From Margaritifera margaritifera (lineage: Eukaryota; Mollusca; Bivalvia; Unionida; Margaritiferidae): a DNA stretch of 64,000 nucleotides. The stretch spans positions 9,769,001-9,833,000 of the forward strand of contig JAQPZY010001686.1 in assembly GCA_029931535.1 (NCBI GenBank). Direction: 5' to 3'. The notes under the pieces are model-generated. The model did not search any database. It was not told the origin of the DNA and saw only the letters and a program-made list of their open reading frames with translations. Below are positions 15,501 to 30,500 of the stretch, piece after piece (positions within the stretch are counted from its first letter, which is position 1; every line of letters begins with the position of its first letter). Position numbers and translations under genes: made by a program.

Positions 15501-18500
15501 GAAACATGCATAGAGCTGGTTGTTTGAATTTAATGTCTTGTAGACAGTCAGTAACTGACTGATATAAACTGATTATTATGGGTCACTTAGAACTTGGGAA
15601 ATACTTTTAAACAATTCTTCATCGTAAACCAAATGAAATTTCTATTACATTACTTTGTGTAGTAAGCTAATGAAATTTTGTAATTTGTGTAAGCACTTAA
15701 CACTTAACAAGTTGCAGATGATACAAGTTAACTTATATTAGGCTCAGGCATAAAAAATGATTTCATTTTGACCAGAAGCTATTTATATTTTGGTGTTTGA
15801 TTTTGTAAGGAAAACTTTTGTATTAATCTAGCACTTTGAAGCTTGTTTTACAAAGATTAGCCATTCACAATTAGCACATTACTCTGTCCAGTTATTAACT
15901 TATCATAATTTTCTCATTGTATTATTTAAAATGTGCCTTCTCATCCAATCTTTTGCTGGCAGTTACAGTGTTGCATTTAGTATTACATGGGCAAGAGACA
16001 GTTACAGTGTTGCATTTAGTATTACATGGGCAAGAGACACTGTGTTCCAGTGAGACACAATTTCCAAGGGACAAAGAAAAATACTGGGGGAAATCTTAAT
16101 TTATGAATTGTTTTCCTTGTAATCAAACATTGCACATATCCCTCTATGCTAGTATTTACTAATAGACTCTTCTTTGTTTTTACTGTTATACAAATAAATT
16201 TGATTTCTCAAAACAGTGCCAGTCAATTGTAGTTCAAAAGATATTATGACATAATGTGTAAAAACTAGAGCTGGGACACGTCACATTTGGTATAGAGGTC
16301 GTATGAGCAGTGATATCATCACTGCACATCCTGCTCTCACACAACAGTCTGCTATAGACACTTATAGCAATTAAAATTAGAGGTAGAGCACCTCTGTGTA
16401 TATATTCATGTAGCATATGTAGAGACTATATATAATTTTACATGATAAATACACTGTAGTATTTTATTCCTAGTTAATGAAAATTGTTACGAGTGCCTAT
16501 GTGGTTTGCAGCTGTCGGTAATATTGACAATGTTAGTGGTAATTATCTCTTCACAATTATACAGAGTAAACACTTAATCTGAAGAGTAAAAGACTTTATT
16601 CAAGATCCCTGAGCCAATAAAGTTTTCAGAGCTATGCAGATAATAAATCCATAATTAAGGGATTTAGAACTTCCAGTTCAAATAATGTTTATTCCCAAGG
16701 TACTGGACCAGCCCTCAATGGTTTGCTGTTTTAAATCCCTCAATCTCAGTTTTTCTTCTGTATATTCAAGCACATGGATGTAACCCTTACCACTTGTATT
16801 CATAGAATGTCATTATTTAAATCTGATTCAGAACTTAACATCTTACATGTAGATTACTCATATTATGAAATTATCAAACAGTGAAAAATGAAGCTACCTC
16901 AAAACTTAATTATTGAAAGTCTGGAATTGTCTGCAGGATTTTGAAAATGTAAGTCCAAGGCCACACTTTTCCATTAACTTGGAGTCCAGTACAGAGAAAA
17001 CTGTATACCCAAATTTGATACATGAGAGACCAGAACTTGAAAAAGTGGATGTCCTGGAAGCAATGACTCTCACCATTGAGAGCGCCGATGGTCACACGTG
17101 AATAGTAGTTTGTACAGTCAAGATACAGTTTCCTCACTTTATCTGAACCAGGATCTTATATATGGCCACTGGTTACTACGCATGTATCTGCTAGCCTATC
17201 AATATTATGTTTATTAACACCTGATTATACCATAGAAAACCAGACTCTTCATGTTGCTGTTGTCACCATGTAATTGTGAATGTTGTTGGGTATTGTTGTA
17301 AATATTATAGACTTGTACCTTTACCTCACAGATTAACAGCTGGATGAGCCAATAAATTACTTCCAGAGAAGATACCAGTAAGTTAAAATCTCTCAGTATT
17401 TGTTTGCACTTAATAATATGTGTTTTGCAAAACATGGTGTTTCACTTGCAGAAGGAAGTCCTTAGAAACAAAAATAAACTTTGTTATATAGGTTTTTTAC
17501 AACTGTAACCGAGTGTAATGTCAGTGACATTGATGTAGTTGATGCTAATTAAGTGATTCAGACGTTGCATTTGCTCTTGCTGTAGGTTTGTTTTACTGTA
17601 TCATTCCAATTTTGAGATGGATATGGTATTCACCCTCGGTTACCACATGGGTATCAGCATCCTTGAATCAAATCACGTGCACATTTAGATTTTCTGACAA
17701 AGTACCATCAGCCATGTCAGTTCCTTTTCCATCTTTACATATGAAATGCAGAATATGTTAAGTAATCTTTACTTGTATTCTCTGAGGTGCACAGGTCTTA
17801 TCTCCATTTTTTTAAGGCAAAGGTATGCAAAATGAAAGTGTAATGTGCATATTTTGTCAATTAATTTGATACAATACATTGCTAGATGGCTGCTTTCAAT
17901 CTTCCTAATAAAGTATGCACAGTCGCTATCCCATTGTCACTCTCAGACAGTATGCATGATTTTGATACATCTAACTTTTTCAACTTTTAGAGATACATAA
18001 ATCCTAGAACATGAACTTTGATAATATTTGTATGATCTACCTGTAAAAACCTGTACAGGTAGAACAGGTTGTTCATTTGTTAACAAAATCTTGTAAATTG
18101 CTAAAGTCTGACTGGTATGAAGTTAATGTGATAGATGGTACATTTTTTCATTTATACATGTTTGGTGAAACTTGCCTTAAAGAGCAACTGTATTAAACAA
18201 TCACATATATTAAACAGTGACTTTTTTAAGATCCTATCAACTATGATATTGCAAAAATGAACCTATATTAAGCAACTGCCTGTCTTAAAAGGCCACTTTT
18301 CACACTTCTCAGAGGTTGCTGCTTAAAACAAGTTTGTACATCCTTGCATCCATCAGGTTCAAAATAGATTTGCTGTTTACATTAAGGGCCGCTTTGCATA
18401 TATGGCAAAAGCATTGGACTGGAATGGACCTAATCTGAAGCAGAAAGATATATATTTTTTTGCTTATTTATGATCAGGGATTTGTTAAAGTATGCAACAG

Positions 18501-21500
18501 TTTTATCCATCTTTTAGTGATGATGCTGGGGGATTAGTGATGAAATTTTGAGTTGTGAGTTGGAATTTGGCAGGGTGGGGGATGGGACTGGAGCACTGAT
18601 AGAATGGTAGGTACAGGCTGGGTTGTTAAAACAGTTTAGTTAAAATTAACATTTTTTACCATTGTGGATTTTACTTGGATAATATGGAGAAGAAGTTGAA
18701 GTGTTTCTATATCCTATATATCAGCCACTACATAGTTTATATAGTTCAAGTTGATCTGACTTTATGGCTGCTGATTGGTTATAGCATCAACCAATCCACT
18801 TTATATTTTTGTTGACTTGGCAATTAAGGATAATTAGAAATAGGAAAAAATATTTATAAGGGAGATATAATACAAACAATATATGTAGTAGATTAGTGTC
18901 ACAAAAGTATAGTTCATATAGATGATGATACAGAACAAACTTTTCCTTGTGTACATGTAAGTTTTAGTTTTCTTTTTTTTCTAATGAAAAACCTTATTAA
19001 ATATCACTTTAAATTATAGATTGATATTTTAGGATATAAGTATGGTATTTACCTGTGCATAATGCACACTTAACTGGTAATAGCATAAATCTAGAACTCA
19101 CACCATGCAGTAATTATGCTGGTAGAAACTAATCAGTGGACTGTGAACTATTCTATTCAAGAAGGTTAGGGACCAACCATTTCATTTTTGGGGAGGTTGG
19201 TGGGGCTGGGGGATCTTTTGGAAACAAATCACTTATGCTCTGATTTGAACTAATTCTATCCATCATATATGTTTTATAAAAAAAAATATCCTGGTTCAAA
19301 ATAAAATCCCATGTCTATCTCCCCCCCCCCCCGATTAAATGTGAGACTCTTATACTGTTATGGCTGTTTCTTCTGAAATTAATGAAGTAGATATGTATCA
19401 TTGGGCACAATTTATGCTTTTCTGTCAACACCATTTTCCCCATCTTGTTGCCCAAATTGGATAAGATCTTGATTCCCTATATTAAAAGAGGAGGACGGAA
19501 TAAAAGGTATTTACTTGCTTCAGCAGCAAGAAACTCCTCAGTAGTCATTGTGTGCCTAATTATTTTAAAAATAAATATACTATATATACTCGTGTATAAG
19601 CTGATACCAACAACAAACTGCATAATGCGCCGGTAGATCTGGGTCTATGCAGTTTGTAAGGACTAATCAGTAGAACAAACAACATAGGCTCTGATCTGCC
19701 AGCGCACTATGCGACGGCAGACCAGGGTCTATGTTGTTTGCATTTGGACCCGGCGTATACGCGAGTATATACGATAAGTCTAGTCTGTAGTAAGCAGCCA
19801 TTAATTGGAAGTAGAAAGAGTGGTCTGTTAAGACAGGTGGCTCAGGAAATCTGTGTTTATGTCATCAAAATCTCTGATGAATTTGATAATGAGTGAGATA
19901 CATGCATAGTAATGAGGTGATCTTGCATCTGATTGGCTAACCTTTTTTTTACCACTGTGGAGGCATCATAAAGATCTTGGTTAAGTTCAGTAATCAGCAA
20001 GATACACTTTGCATGTTCTAATGAGGTGATCTTACACCAGATTGGCTGCATGAGCATGTTCCCAGTCTGGGAGCCATATTTCTGATCCAGTTTTGATCAA
20101 ACTTGAAATATGGGTTTATATCATGAAGATTTTTTATGGGTTCGATAAGGACCCAGATCCATCATATTAATGAGGTAATCTTGCATATAATTGGCTTAGC
20201 TTCTTACTACTTTAAAGACTATTTCTGACCCAATTTTAAACAAGCTTGGTAAATAGGCTAATATCACTAAGATGTTGGATTATATTTTGATATTTTTTTA
20301 TGAGTGAGATATATGCATATTTATTTGACTTGCATCTGATACAGAGATTTTTTTTATCACTCTAGAGACTGTATTTTTGATAGAATTTTGATCAAACTGG
20401 GTAAAATGACTGTGTCATCAAGATAGTGATTTAGGATGATTGTGAGTGAAATTTATGCATATTAATGATGTGTCCTTGTGTCTGATTGGCTGATCTTGTC
20501 AGCAGTCTAGCAACTATATTTTTGATAAGATCAAACTTGTTAAATAGTCTTATATTATCATGATCTTGGATGAGTTTGATTATGAGCAATGTCTACTCAT
20601 ATTAATGAGGTATTCTTGTGTCTAATTGGCTGAGATTGTTACCACTCTGGAGATTAATTTGCAATCAGATTTTTGCTCTACATTAAGCTTATATTATCAT
20701 TGTCATAGGTTCAGTAATAAGTGAGATCAGCTCACATTAATGATACCTTGCATCAGATTAGCTGTTACCTTTCTTGATCTAGAGACTATGTTTCTCATCC
20801 AGTTTGTATAAAATTTAGTAAATGGGTTTATATTATCAAGATTTTGGATGATTTTGATTATGAGCAAGAGACTTTGCATAATAAGTATGCCACTATCTTT
20901 AGAAAGAATTTTTATCAAGATATAGTAAAAGAGGTAAAATTAACATTATAAAGTTTGGGAGATAGTTTATGTTGGATGTGTTCTTATGAAACTATATAAG
21001 CCTGCTAGTGGAATGGACAGCTGTTATGGCAGCCAAGTGAGTAATATCAGGCCCACTTGGGTCTATTGTTTTTTGTCTCCCTCTTTTGGAGAAAAATGTG
21101 ATATATAGTAATCAGGTGAGCCTGATGTTGTCATGGAGACATCAACTGAATGTTAAAGTTTTTGTGTAATCCCATAAGTCTAAAACTACATGTAGGATAC
21201 GTGCTATAGGTATTGTTTACCAATTATAAACTACATGTAGGATACGTGCTATAGGTATTGTTTACCAATTATAAACTACATGTAGGATACGTGCTATAGG
21301 TATTGTTTACCAATTATAAACTACATGTAGGATACGTGCTATAGGTATTGTTTACCAATTATAAACTACATGTAGGATACGTGCTATAGGTATTGTTTAC
21401 CAATTATAAAAAAATTTTCTTGGGGTGGTGGTGGGATCAAAGTACAGCCTCAAATTTCTACATATTTGGGTAGAATTCAATGCACATTTGCTATGAAGTT

Positions 21501-24500
21501 GGCTTTTATCTTTGGAATATTGCATAAGTGGACATTTAACTTTCTTTTCCAATGTGTATTGATTGCTGTTGGGTCATGCTTCTGTGTATACCCCTACTTT
21601 CTGGGGCCCAGCCCCTGGGTTATAACTTGAAAACTGTTGAGATCCCCATCCTATGACCATATGGTGGGTATTTCAGAAGGGGTTTGGCATGAAAAGGCCC
21701 AGCCATTTATGCAGTCAGCATTGGCCCCTGGTCTTTCCATAACATCTGGGAACTGATCCCTTTGCACATAACATAAAAAACTGTTCATAACCCCACCTAA
21801 ATGGTTTATATTGGCATGGCAAGGGAAAGTCAATTATGCAGTCAGCACTGGTTCCAGAGTTGGGCCTAAGCTCCTGGTGCTCCGGGTCATAACTTGGAAC
21901 CCATTGAAATCCACATCCTATAACCTTTCATAACTTGAAAGGCCAAGTCACTTATGCAGACAACATTTGCCCCTGGGTCTCTTTACATCATATGGAGAGG
22001 CTTCTGGGTCATAACTTGAAAACTATTCAGAACCCCAACCTATAACTAACTATATGTACACTTAGCGTGAAAAGGGGAATTCACTGTCTGGTAACCAACA
22101 GAAAGGTGGTAGGTTGAGGCTCAAAAAGGTGAGACACTATTCTTTGGAACCTTGATAAATGTGACTAAAACCGGTAACTGCTTAATAGAGGTGACCAGTT
22201 GACTATTGGATTTCACAGCATTTATTATAGTCTTGATTAATGTTGTTACTGTTGAGACCATATTAGTGGGAAAGTGAGACATAGCAGTCACTTTTCAGCT
22301 TGCATTGGCAGCGGCAACATTGGCATTGTAAACAGTAGCATTGTCAGTACTTGGTTATGGTTTTAGTTAAAGTTTTTCATCTGCATATACATGTATTTCC
22401 TAAACACCTTTATGAATTTTGTTCATACATTGCATGAATCATTATGAAACTGAAACAATTCAATCCTGCAACATGCTGGCTTGCCTCTTTGACCTTGGGA
22501 TCATGGTCACAGTCATAAAAAATTTGCATTAATGTTTTGATTAAAATTTTTCCATTTGCTTATATTTTCTAGAACTCTCGATGGATTTTGTTCATACTAG
22601 CGTTGATTCATTATGAAACTATGACAGTTCATTCTACAACATGCTGGCTTGCCCCTTTGATCTTAGTGTGAATGTCACAGTTGTAGAAAATTGGTGTCAA
22701 GGTTTTGAGTAAAGTTTTTTCATTATCTTATATTTCCTAAACCCCCTGATGGATTTTCTGCATACTTTGGATGAGTCTTTGCTCTACGAACATTTTGACC
22801 TCAGGTTCAAGTTCATGTGATTTAGAGCAATGCTTTAATCTGGGGCTTGACATGCAGGCCTTGATTTTCTTGTTTTTCTAGTTGGGACCAAACTGATGAT
22901 GATATTTCATTAATGCTGTAACCTAATTACTTTCTGATAGATATGAATGTGGGTTTCTATTTTAAAGGATTCTAAAGCGTATTATACCTGGAATTTTACT
23001 CATTCTTCAGGTGTGTTTTTGTATAGCTGTGTAATTTGATTCACCTGGATGAGAGGGAAATAATGTATAAAATATTGCACTAGGAAGTAAAGTGTGGCAA
23101 ACTTTCACCATCTTAAAATACATAGTCATGCACAAAACTGAATTTCTCTTCCTACATAAGGATGATTGTTTGTGAAATGTTGGAATATTTAAATATTTCA
23201 CAAATTGCTTAAAAATATATGTATTGTACTACTCATAGTTGAATATCTATTCCCAGGTAAGGGTAATTATATAGAAAGGTATGAATAAAAGTATACTATC
23301 ATAATTCCCAGGTAAGGGTAATTATATAGAAAGGTATGAATAAAAGTATACTATCACTAATTCTCACAAAATAATAACTTTAAAAATTCATAAAATGAAG
23401 ATCATAGACCCCTCTTATCAAATACAGAAAGAAAAGGATATGTAGATGAGTGATTTTGTACAGTATTACATAGTTAATTCAAATTGCGTACATTTTCCAC
23501 AGCAGAAATACTGCAAAGCCAATTTGTGCTAAAGATTTCCAAAGGTCTTGTAAACTTTTTGTTGACTTTATCATTTTCTTTCACATGGCTGTTATTGCAA
23601 TCTTTTTCATTATTTAATAAGAGACACAAGTTGTAACCACGTCTATAGCATTAAAATACACCTAGGTATAAAGTGACATCATAATGTAGTGGTCACATTA
23701 TTTCAATATGTGTCATAGGCATTGATTTTACTAAAGCGGACTACCTTAAGGTCATAAGACTGTCCGCAGAAAAAATCATCATAGATTTAAAGCATTTTTT
23801 GGTGCTAATTTCATGAAATTTATAAGTATGATAGTCAGATGTAAGTGTAACAAGTTTTAAGTTCAATTTAGTTGAGTCTTGCATATTGACTTCACATGGA
23901 ACTATGGAGGGCAGAAAAAAGTTCAAAATCTAGGCTGTGTTAGGCAGTACTTGGACACAAAATGTAATGACCAAAAATTCCTCAGGGGCCGAAAAAAAGC
24001 CCTGTCTCTATCACACATATTTTGAAACCTTGCAGAAAACCCAGTTTCATAAATTTACTGCTGTTTATGTGGCAAAAATACAGGAGGATGGACATGGAAC
24101 CATTGTTTCAGTTGGCATTGGATGCTTCACAAATGCAGTAATCATCAGCATGTTTGTTATGTGCAGTTCTTTTTTAAGATTCAAATACGGCACCACATCT
24201 AGATATAGTTAACACCATTTGCATCCCTCAGTCAAGTCATTCTGCCTGTCCATCTTTTCACACTTCTTGTAACCAGCATAGCACTACAATCATTACGCAT
24301 CATTGGATGCCATTTGGCACAGTGGGTGAGTAGCTTACTACATGTAGCCATGCCTTTTAAAGGTTTCTTCTTTTCAGGTCCAGTTTTAACAAAGTTATTA
24401 ACTTTTACCATCAATAATACATCTCCACTACAACAGACCCTTATAAGCAGCATAGCTGAGGAACCATGCAACATACTCTGATGCAAATTGGTGTATACAT

Positions 24501-27500
24501 TGCCTCATAGACCTAGTTGTGCTTTTTATGCGTTTTGTCTAGTCAATTCCATTTAGAGTAGAGTTGTGGCCCATGACAGTTAACTTCATATCTTCACTTA
24601 TGATGTTGTTTGTAATCAACCTAACTCTGCAGCCCTTACACATAATTGGATTCCATATGGTACATAAATTGCACATTGCATGTGAATGTGCCTTTTAAGG
24701 GCCTAGTCTTTTCAGGTCCAAATTTGATGAAGTTATTGCCCTTTCTCCATGAATATTGCAGTTCCACTACATCAGATTCTTGCAACCAGCATAGGTCAGG
24801 AACCATTCAACATATTCTGATGCAGTTTGGTGTGTACATTGTCTCATAGCTCTAGATATGCCTTCTGGTTTTTTTTTGTCAACTTCATTTTGGAAAGAGT
24901 TATGGCCTTTGACAATTATCTTCATATCTTCACATGGGATGTTGCTTATAACCAGCCTAGCTCAAGAACCATTCAATATATTCTGATGCAGTTTGTTATG
25001 AACAGAGTCTCATAGACTTGCAGGTGCCTTATGTGGAATCAGTCTTGTTTTAAAAAGTTATGATCTCCAGATTGCTCATCCTCCTGACTTTGGTTTCCAC
25101 AATATAACTTTGATTCAAGTTTGTTAGATTTCAACCAAATTTGTCATGTGGCTTCAGATTGATGAGACATTGAGTTTGATTTCAATTATTACATAGCATC
25201 ATTTACAGGAGTTGTGGCCCCAGATTGTCTCATCCTCCTGACTTTGGTTTCTGCATGATAACTTTACTAAGCTTTGTTGCATTTCAAACAAATTTAGTAT
25301 GATTTATATTGACAAGACTTTGAATGAGTTTAACTTTAAGTGTTCCACATTATCATTTTAAAGAGTTATGGCCACCAGTTGCCTGCTCTCCTAACTTTGC
25401 TTTCCACAGCTTTACCAAGGAATATTGCATTTCAGCCAAAGACATTGTGTATCTATATATTGATGAGACTTTGAATGAGTTCAATTTCCAGGATTTACAA
25501 GAGTTATGGTCTTTGATTGCCCATCTCCAAACTAGCTCTAGTTTTGTCCTTTTTTAAATAGAAAAAAATGTGTATTTTTGTGTAAGATTAGAAAACTTTA
25601 AAAAGACAACAGTTTGGTAAATGATTGTAAAATATGATGCAAATACTGCATTTGCCTTAATACCCATACATGCCATAATAAGTGCATACCCCCTTTTGGT
25701 TAAAGTTCACAAAAGTACTCTTACTGAGTGGACATTTCTTGATCTTTGCAAGCCTCTTCAGAGAGAAGCAGCTGCTAAAACCTGCCTTTAACAATCTGAT
25801 TTTCTATCACTGTATAGATACCATACATGTCTGATTTTCTATTACTTTGTAGATAACATGCATGTATCATTTTCTATCACTATATAGATACCATGCTTGT
25901 CTCATTTTCTATCACTGTATAGATACCATGCTTGTCTGATTTTCTATCACTGTATAGATACCATGCTTGTCTGATTTTCTATCACTGTATAGATACCATG
26001 CTTGTCTAATGTCCTCTTACCACTTAACATTATGGGTGTAACAACAGTAGCTCAGTTGGTAGAGCATCTGACTTGTAATCCAAGGGTCACTGGTACTGTA
26101 CCTGCCCAGACCAGCCCAGGTTGGTTGCCTTGGTGCGTAAATGGGAAAGGCACTTAGCTCCCATTTCCAGTATCAGACCACTAATTATTTTACAGCCAGA
26201 GAACCAGTCTACTGGTGGGAGAATACAAAATAGAGTACTAAATATTTTGAGATGCACCCATTGGCTAGTAAATTCATGTAATTTTCTTTCATTATACATT
26301 TCATAAACTTCAATCTATGGTACTTAATGGAAAAGACGATGCACCTCCAAAATAGAGATCTCTCAATATAGACAAAAGAGGCTAACTCTTCTCATATATA
26401 CTTACACATAATGAGGACATTATTTATGATATTATTGGTGTCTGTTTCTTATAATGAGCTTCAGCCACGTGAAATTTACCCAAGTAATAACTTTTTTAGC
26501 GCATTGAGCTGGTATTTACATTGAATATGGTAAATAGAAAATAATGCTGAAATACTGTGGTTTTTATTCACAGCTGCAGTTCATGTATCTGTATGAAAGT
26601 TCATTATAACATTTGAACCTGGTCATTGCAAAATTCATGAATTTAAGAATATTCTATGTGTACACACCTGTTTTAAGAGCCACCTACATAAGAGTCATAT
26701 TTTTACAGACCCAACATAATACATTTAAAATATAAAGTTACCTCCATCCATCAGCCATCTTTATATTACAGCCAGTCCCAAATGTGGGTTTTTTCATACA
26801 GGTTTCATTGCAAAGTCTATTTCTACAATGCCAAGTAGGTATACTCTTTCAATTTTTTGAAAATATATTTGCCAAATTACAAATGATAACTATAGACATT
26901 AATAACTTGAAAACTCCATTACTTTGAGGAGGTATACATGTGTGAATTTCAGTTTCAGTTAAGAGATGATTTGCCCAGATGACAGCAATACATGGAAATT
27001 TCTGTACAACTTTGCCATTTTGGCAAGTCATTGTGTGTAATTTTCTGCAATGCATTGTGGGTAAAACTGGTACGCTGTTATAATTTCACAAGTTCACCCT
27101 TTTATGAATGAAAACTTGTGCAAATCTAATATTAGTGATACCTATAATACCTGGCAGAAAATAACCCACAATGCTTTGTGATGATAGCACTAACTTGTAC
27201 TGGAATTTCCATTGCATCAATCATTGTCTGCTACAAGTTATTCTACCAACCGAAATTGAAATTCATTTAGCTGCTTAAAATAATTGAGCATTCATGTTGT
27301 TAAGATTTGTAATTATTGTTTTAATTTGGTGAAGTAGCTTTTCAGAAAATTGGAAGGATATACCAACTCGACTGTGTAGAAACAGACTTTAGTCATTTCC
27401 TAGAAAACGTGTGAAAGAGGCAAATTGTGCAGTTGAAAAGGAATTTGCCATATATACCCATAGTGTATACCCAAATGCAAATAGTACAACCAGACCTACC

Positions 27501-30500
27501 ATCACATAATGTACCAAAATAGTACAACCAGACCTACCATCACATAATGTACCAGCAGATCAGAGTTTGCTCTCTTCTATTGAAATCATTGAATAAAAAC
27601 AAAGTAGATTCGGATCTGCAGGCACATAATGTGACTGCATATTGGAGTCAATGCTGAGTAAATACAGTTAAATCTTCATATGCTGTCATGGGAACTGGCA
27701 AAAATGCACAATTTGATCAGATTTCAAGGACACTTTAGTGGCAGTTTACAGCTCAAAGGTCAGATGATAATAATGAAGTGATTATCTTTAGATTGCACAA
27801 TAAGGTAGGAATAATTAGAATAGGAGTTTAAACCAATTTCAGTGGATTTGGCTTTTTCATAAAACTTTTTACATTGGCTTACCAGAAAACATGTGATACA
27901 GTTTTAAAAAAAAAAAACATTATACAAATTATAACTTGGAAATTTATTATTTTATTTGCTTTTTTGTTTTTTTTATTAACATATACTTTGCTTTATTCAT
28001 ATACTGTACTGAACATATTTAATTTAAACTGAAATTTTTGTTCACATTGAAAACTAGTTGTGTCAGGTATTCCTTAAAATATGTGCTAGCAAAATGTGCC
28101 TAAAACATTCATTTACCATAGAAATCTTGTCAGCAATTGATGAGGTTGATTCAAAATCTGCCAGTTGTTATTACATGTATCTGTAAAATTGTGGATGCAA
28201 GAAACAATTTTTTTCCGTCTGTTTTTACCTCTTTTATTCAAGTGGTGTTCATTTTGTGAAATCATGAAAATTTCAATTGTAATTCTTGTAGTTAATCCTA
28301 TGCATTTTAAAGAAGGCGGAGTTGGGATCCTGCCCATCCAATCGTGCATGTGCAATGTTGCACAGCTCCTCCTTTATGATTTCAGATAGAGACTTTTGTT
28401 TCATCCCATAAGAGTAGAGTATGGTTATTGGGGACACTTCTGCATATATATATATACACATGTATATATGTAATGCACCCTATGGAAAGAATATTTCTGG
28501 AGAATTTACACAGCTTTCCAGAAAGAGTACGTTGTGTGAATGTTCATTTATCCTTAGAATATCTCATTTAAATTCACCTATCGAAAGGATTGTAACATGG
28601 ATACATTTGGTTTGTGGATTTGTGGGTTTAACGCCATTTTTCAGCACATGATAGGCTGTACATGGCAGCCAGAATATCTGGTGGAGGAAGAACCCGGGAA
28701 GACCCTGGGAAGAACCACCAACCCAAGGGAAGCTACTAGCAAGCTTTCTCACATATCCATGTTTGTTGAGCCCGAGACATGAACCCACGTGGAGAGAGGT
28801 GAGATGTCAGTGGTCTGTAAAGGTAAGTGCCTTAGACCACTCTGCCACCCTGAGCTCCCCAACATGGACACAATTTGTCTTATTTGATAGATCTGCGATC
28901 TGAAAAATAAACTTTCAAAACTTTATTTTTGTTGTACAACATGGAAATATTTTGTTGCTCCTGTATAGAATTCCAGCATCGCTATCAGCTGCGATTAATT
29001 ATGTACCAGTAAATCCCAGTAATTCCTGCATTTGGTTATATTCTGTCTGTCAGGTGTGATTGCAATGTATATGTATTCCTGTTTTTAAGAAAATTTGTTT
29101 TTGTGAACAAATCTTACTTGCACTTAGAGATTTATTTTGAAACTGGTTGCGCTGAAGTTAGTAAATAGTAATTGGCAAATTTCCTCCACATCCATCACCA
29201 TAAACCTATCACTCCATAGAAGAGGTATCGAAGTATAAACAATTATTTTGTAACAATTCATATCTACAAAAGCAGTGGCTATTAGTCAAGTTCTAGTGAA
29301 GATGTCTTAATCATAATAATTCATTTCTTCTTTCTTTGTTTTAAATGCAGGTTCACTACCAAACCCATCCATCCCTCCATGCTAAAGAGGATGCTTTGGA
29401 ATACATTGAGACCCTGATACTTCAACTGCTGGCAACACTGTGTGCATGTGAACCACACACAGTCCCAGATGTAGAGGAGAGGGTACAGAAAACCTTCCCA
29501 GACCCCATTGACAAGTGGGCAATACGTGATGCTCAAGGGGCTATTGAGAAGGTGGACAACAGAAATAAGAAACACTCGCCGCTTGTTCTACCTGTGGAGA
29601 AAATCCATCCACTCCTTGTTAAGGTAAATATTGACCAGCTTTCCATAATTGTCACATCCCTTAATCATTGTTTTTTCCTTTCTAAGAATTTCCCTCTATA
29701 ATTTACCTACCTTCACAATTCATTTACCTAATGTAGCCAAAATTATTCCAGCCCATAAGTGGCTGGTGAAGGAGTTTGTAGGGATGTTATTATCCCCATT
29801 TCAAAAAAGCACAGGGATATTGTTATGTAGTCCATGTACATGTGTGTAGGCGTGCAATGTCCTTGAACTCCTCATATTGAAACTAGACAGATGAAACTTG
29901 GATCAATTAAAGTCCCATGGGTGCAGATTGTACCAACACTTCTGGAATGATATGTGATTTTACATAAATTTTAAATAACTTCTGGCTTGTTTTGTTTTAC
30001 ATACCTGAGAATTGGCATGTATAATCAATAGGGGTGGATATCACCAGAATTTTCATACTGTCTTGTGATACAGGACAGTGTATTGCAGTAAATATTGCAG
30101 AATATTGGGGAAAATGAGTAGAAAGTGCAAAATAATATTAAAGGCGTGTGCGGTGCACCTGTAATACCCCATGCAGTTCAAACATGGAAGTGATCTAAGC
30201 CAGCAGTTGATAGTTGTGTCTGGATTAAAGTCCTCAAGCTCTGGACCATTTGCGGAAATGTTCATTAGCATTTGTAAACTCTTTTGGTTTAAGGAATTCC
30301 TTAAAGAAGTCTTGATTAAGTTCTAGGGCTGTCAACGGGTACCCGGGTAACCGGGTACCCGACCGTAGTGAAAAACCCGGGCATTGAAAATTAATGACGA
30401 GTACCCGTTCACAAAAATAATTTGTCGACAACACTATAAAAATATCATATATCATCAGCAGTACGCTGGTCTGAGTTGCAGCTCCAGTCTATATTTAGGA

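Larger units (their letters stand above)
14067..19579 (+). other. Sos intron 1, middle part: no gene seen
   Basis: AT-rich intronic DNA. Two simple tandem duplications are present: a 56-bp unit at 15168-15279 and a 39-bp unit at 15960-16037. A 63-codon open frame near 16913-17101 resembles no protein I know. No RNA gene was recognised. A C12 run is near 19321. Confidence 0.5.

Noticed and set aside
16913..17101. 62-codon open frame with an exon-like look
   Set aside because: No similarity I recognise, not needed for the Sos reading frame, and no convincing splice pair. Length is within chance.
26040..26115. Possible tRNA-Thr gene
   Set aside because: The D-arm and anticodon loop look right, but the anticodon stem mispairs, the T-arm is decayed and there is no acceptor-stem complement. 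A SINE head fits better.
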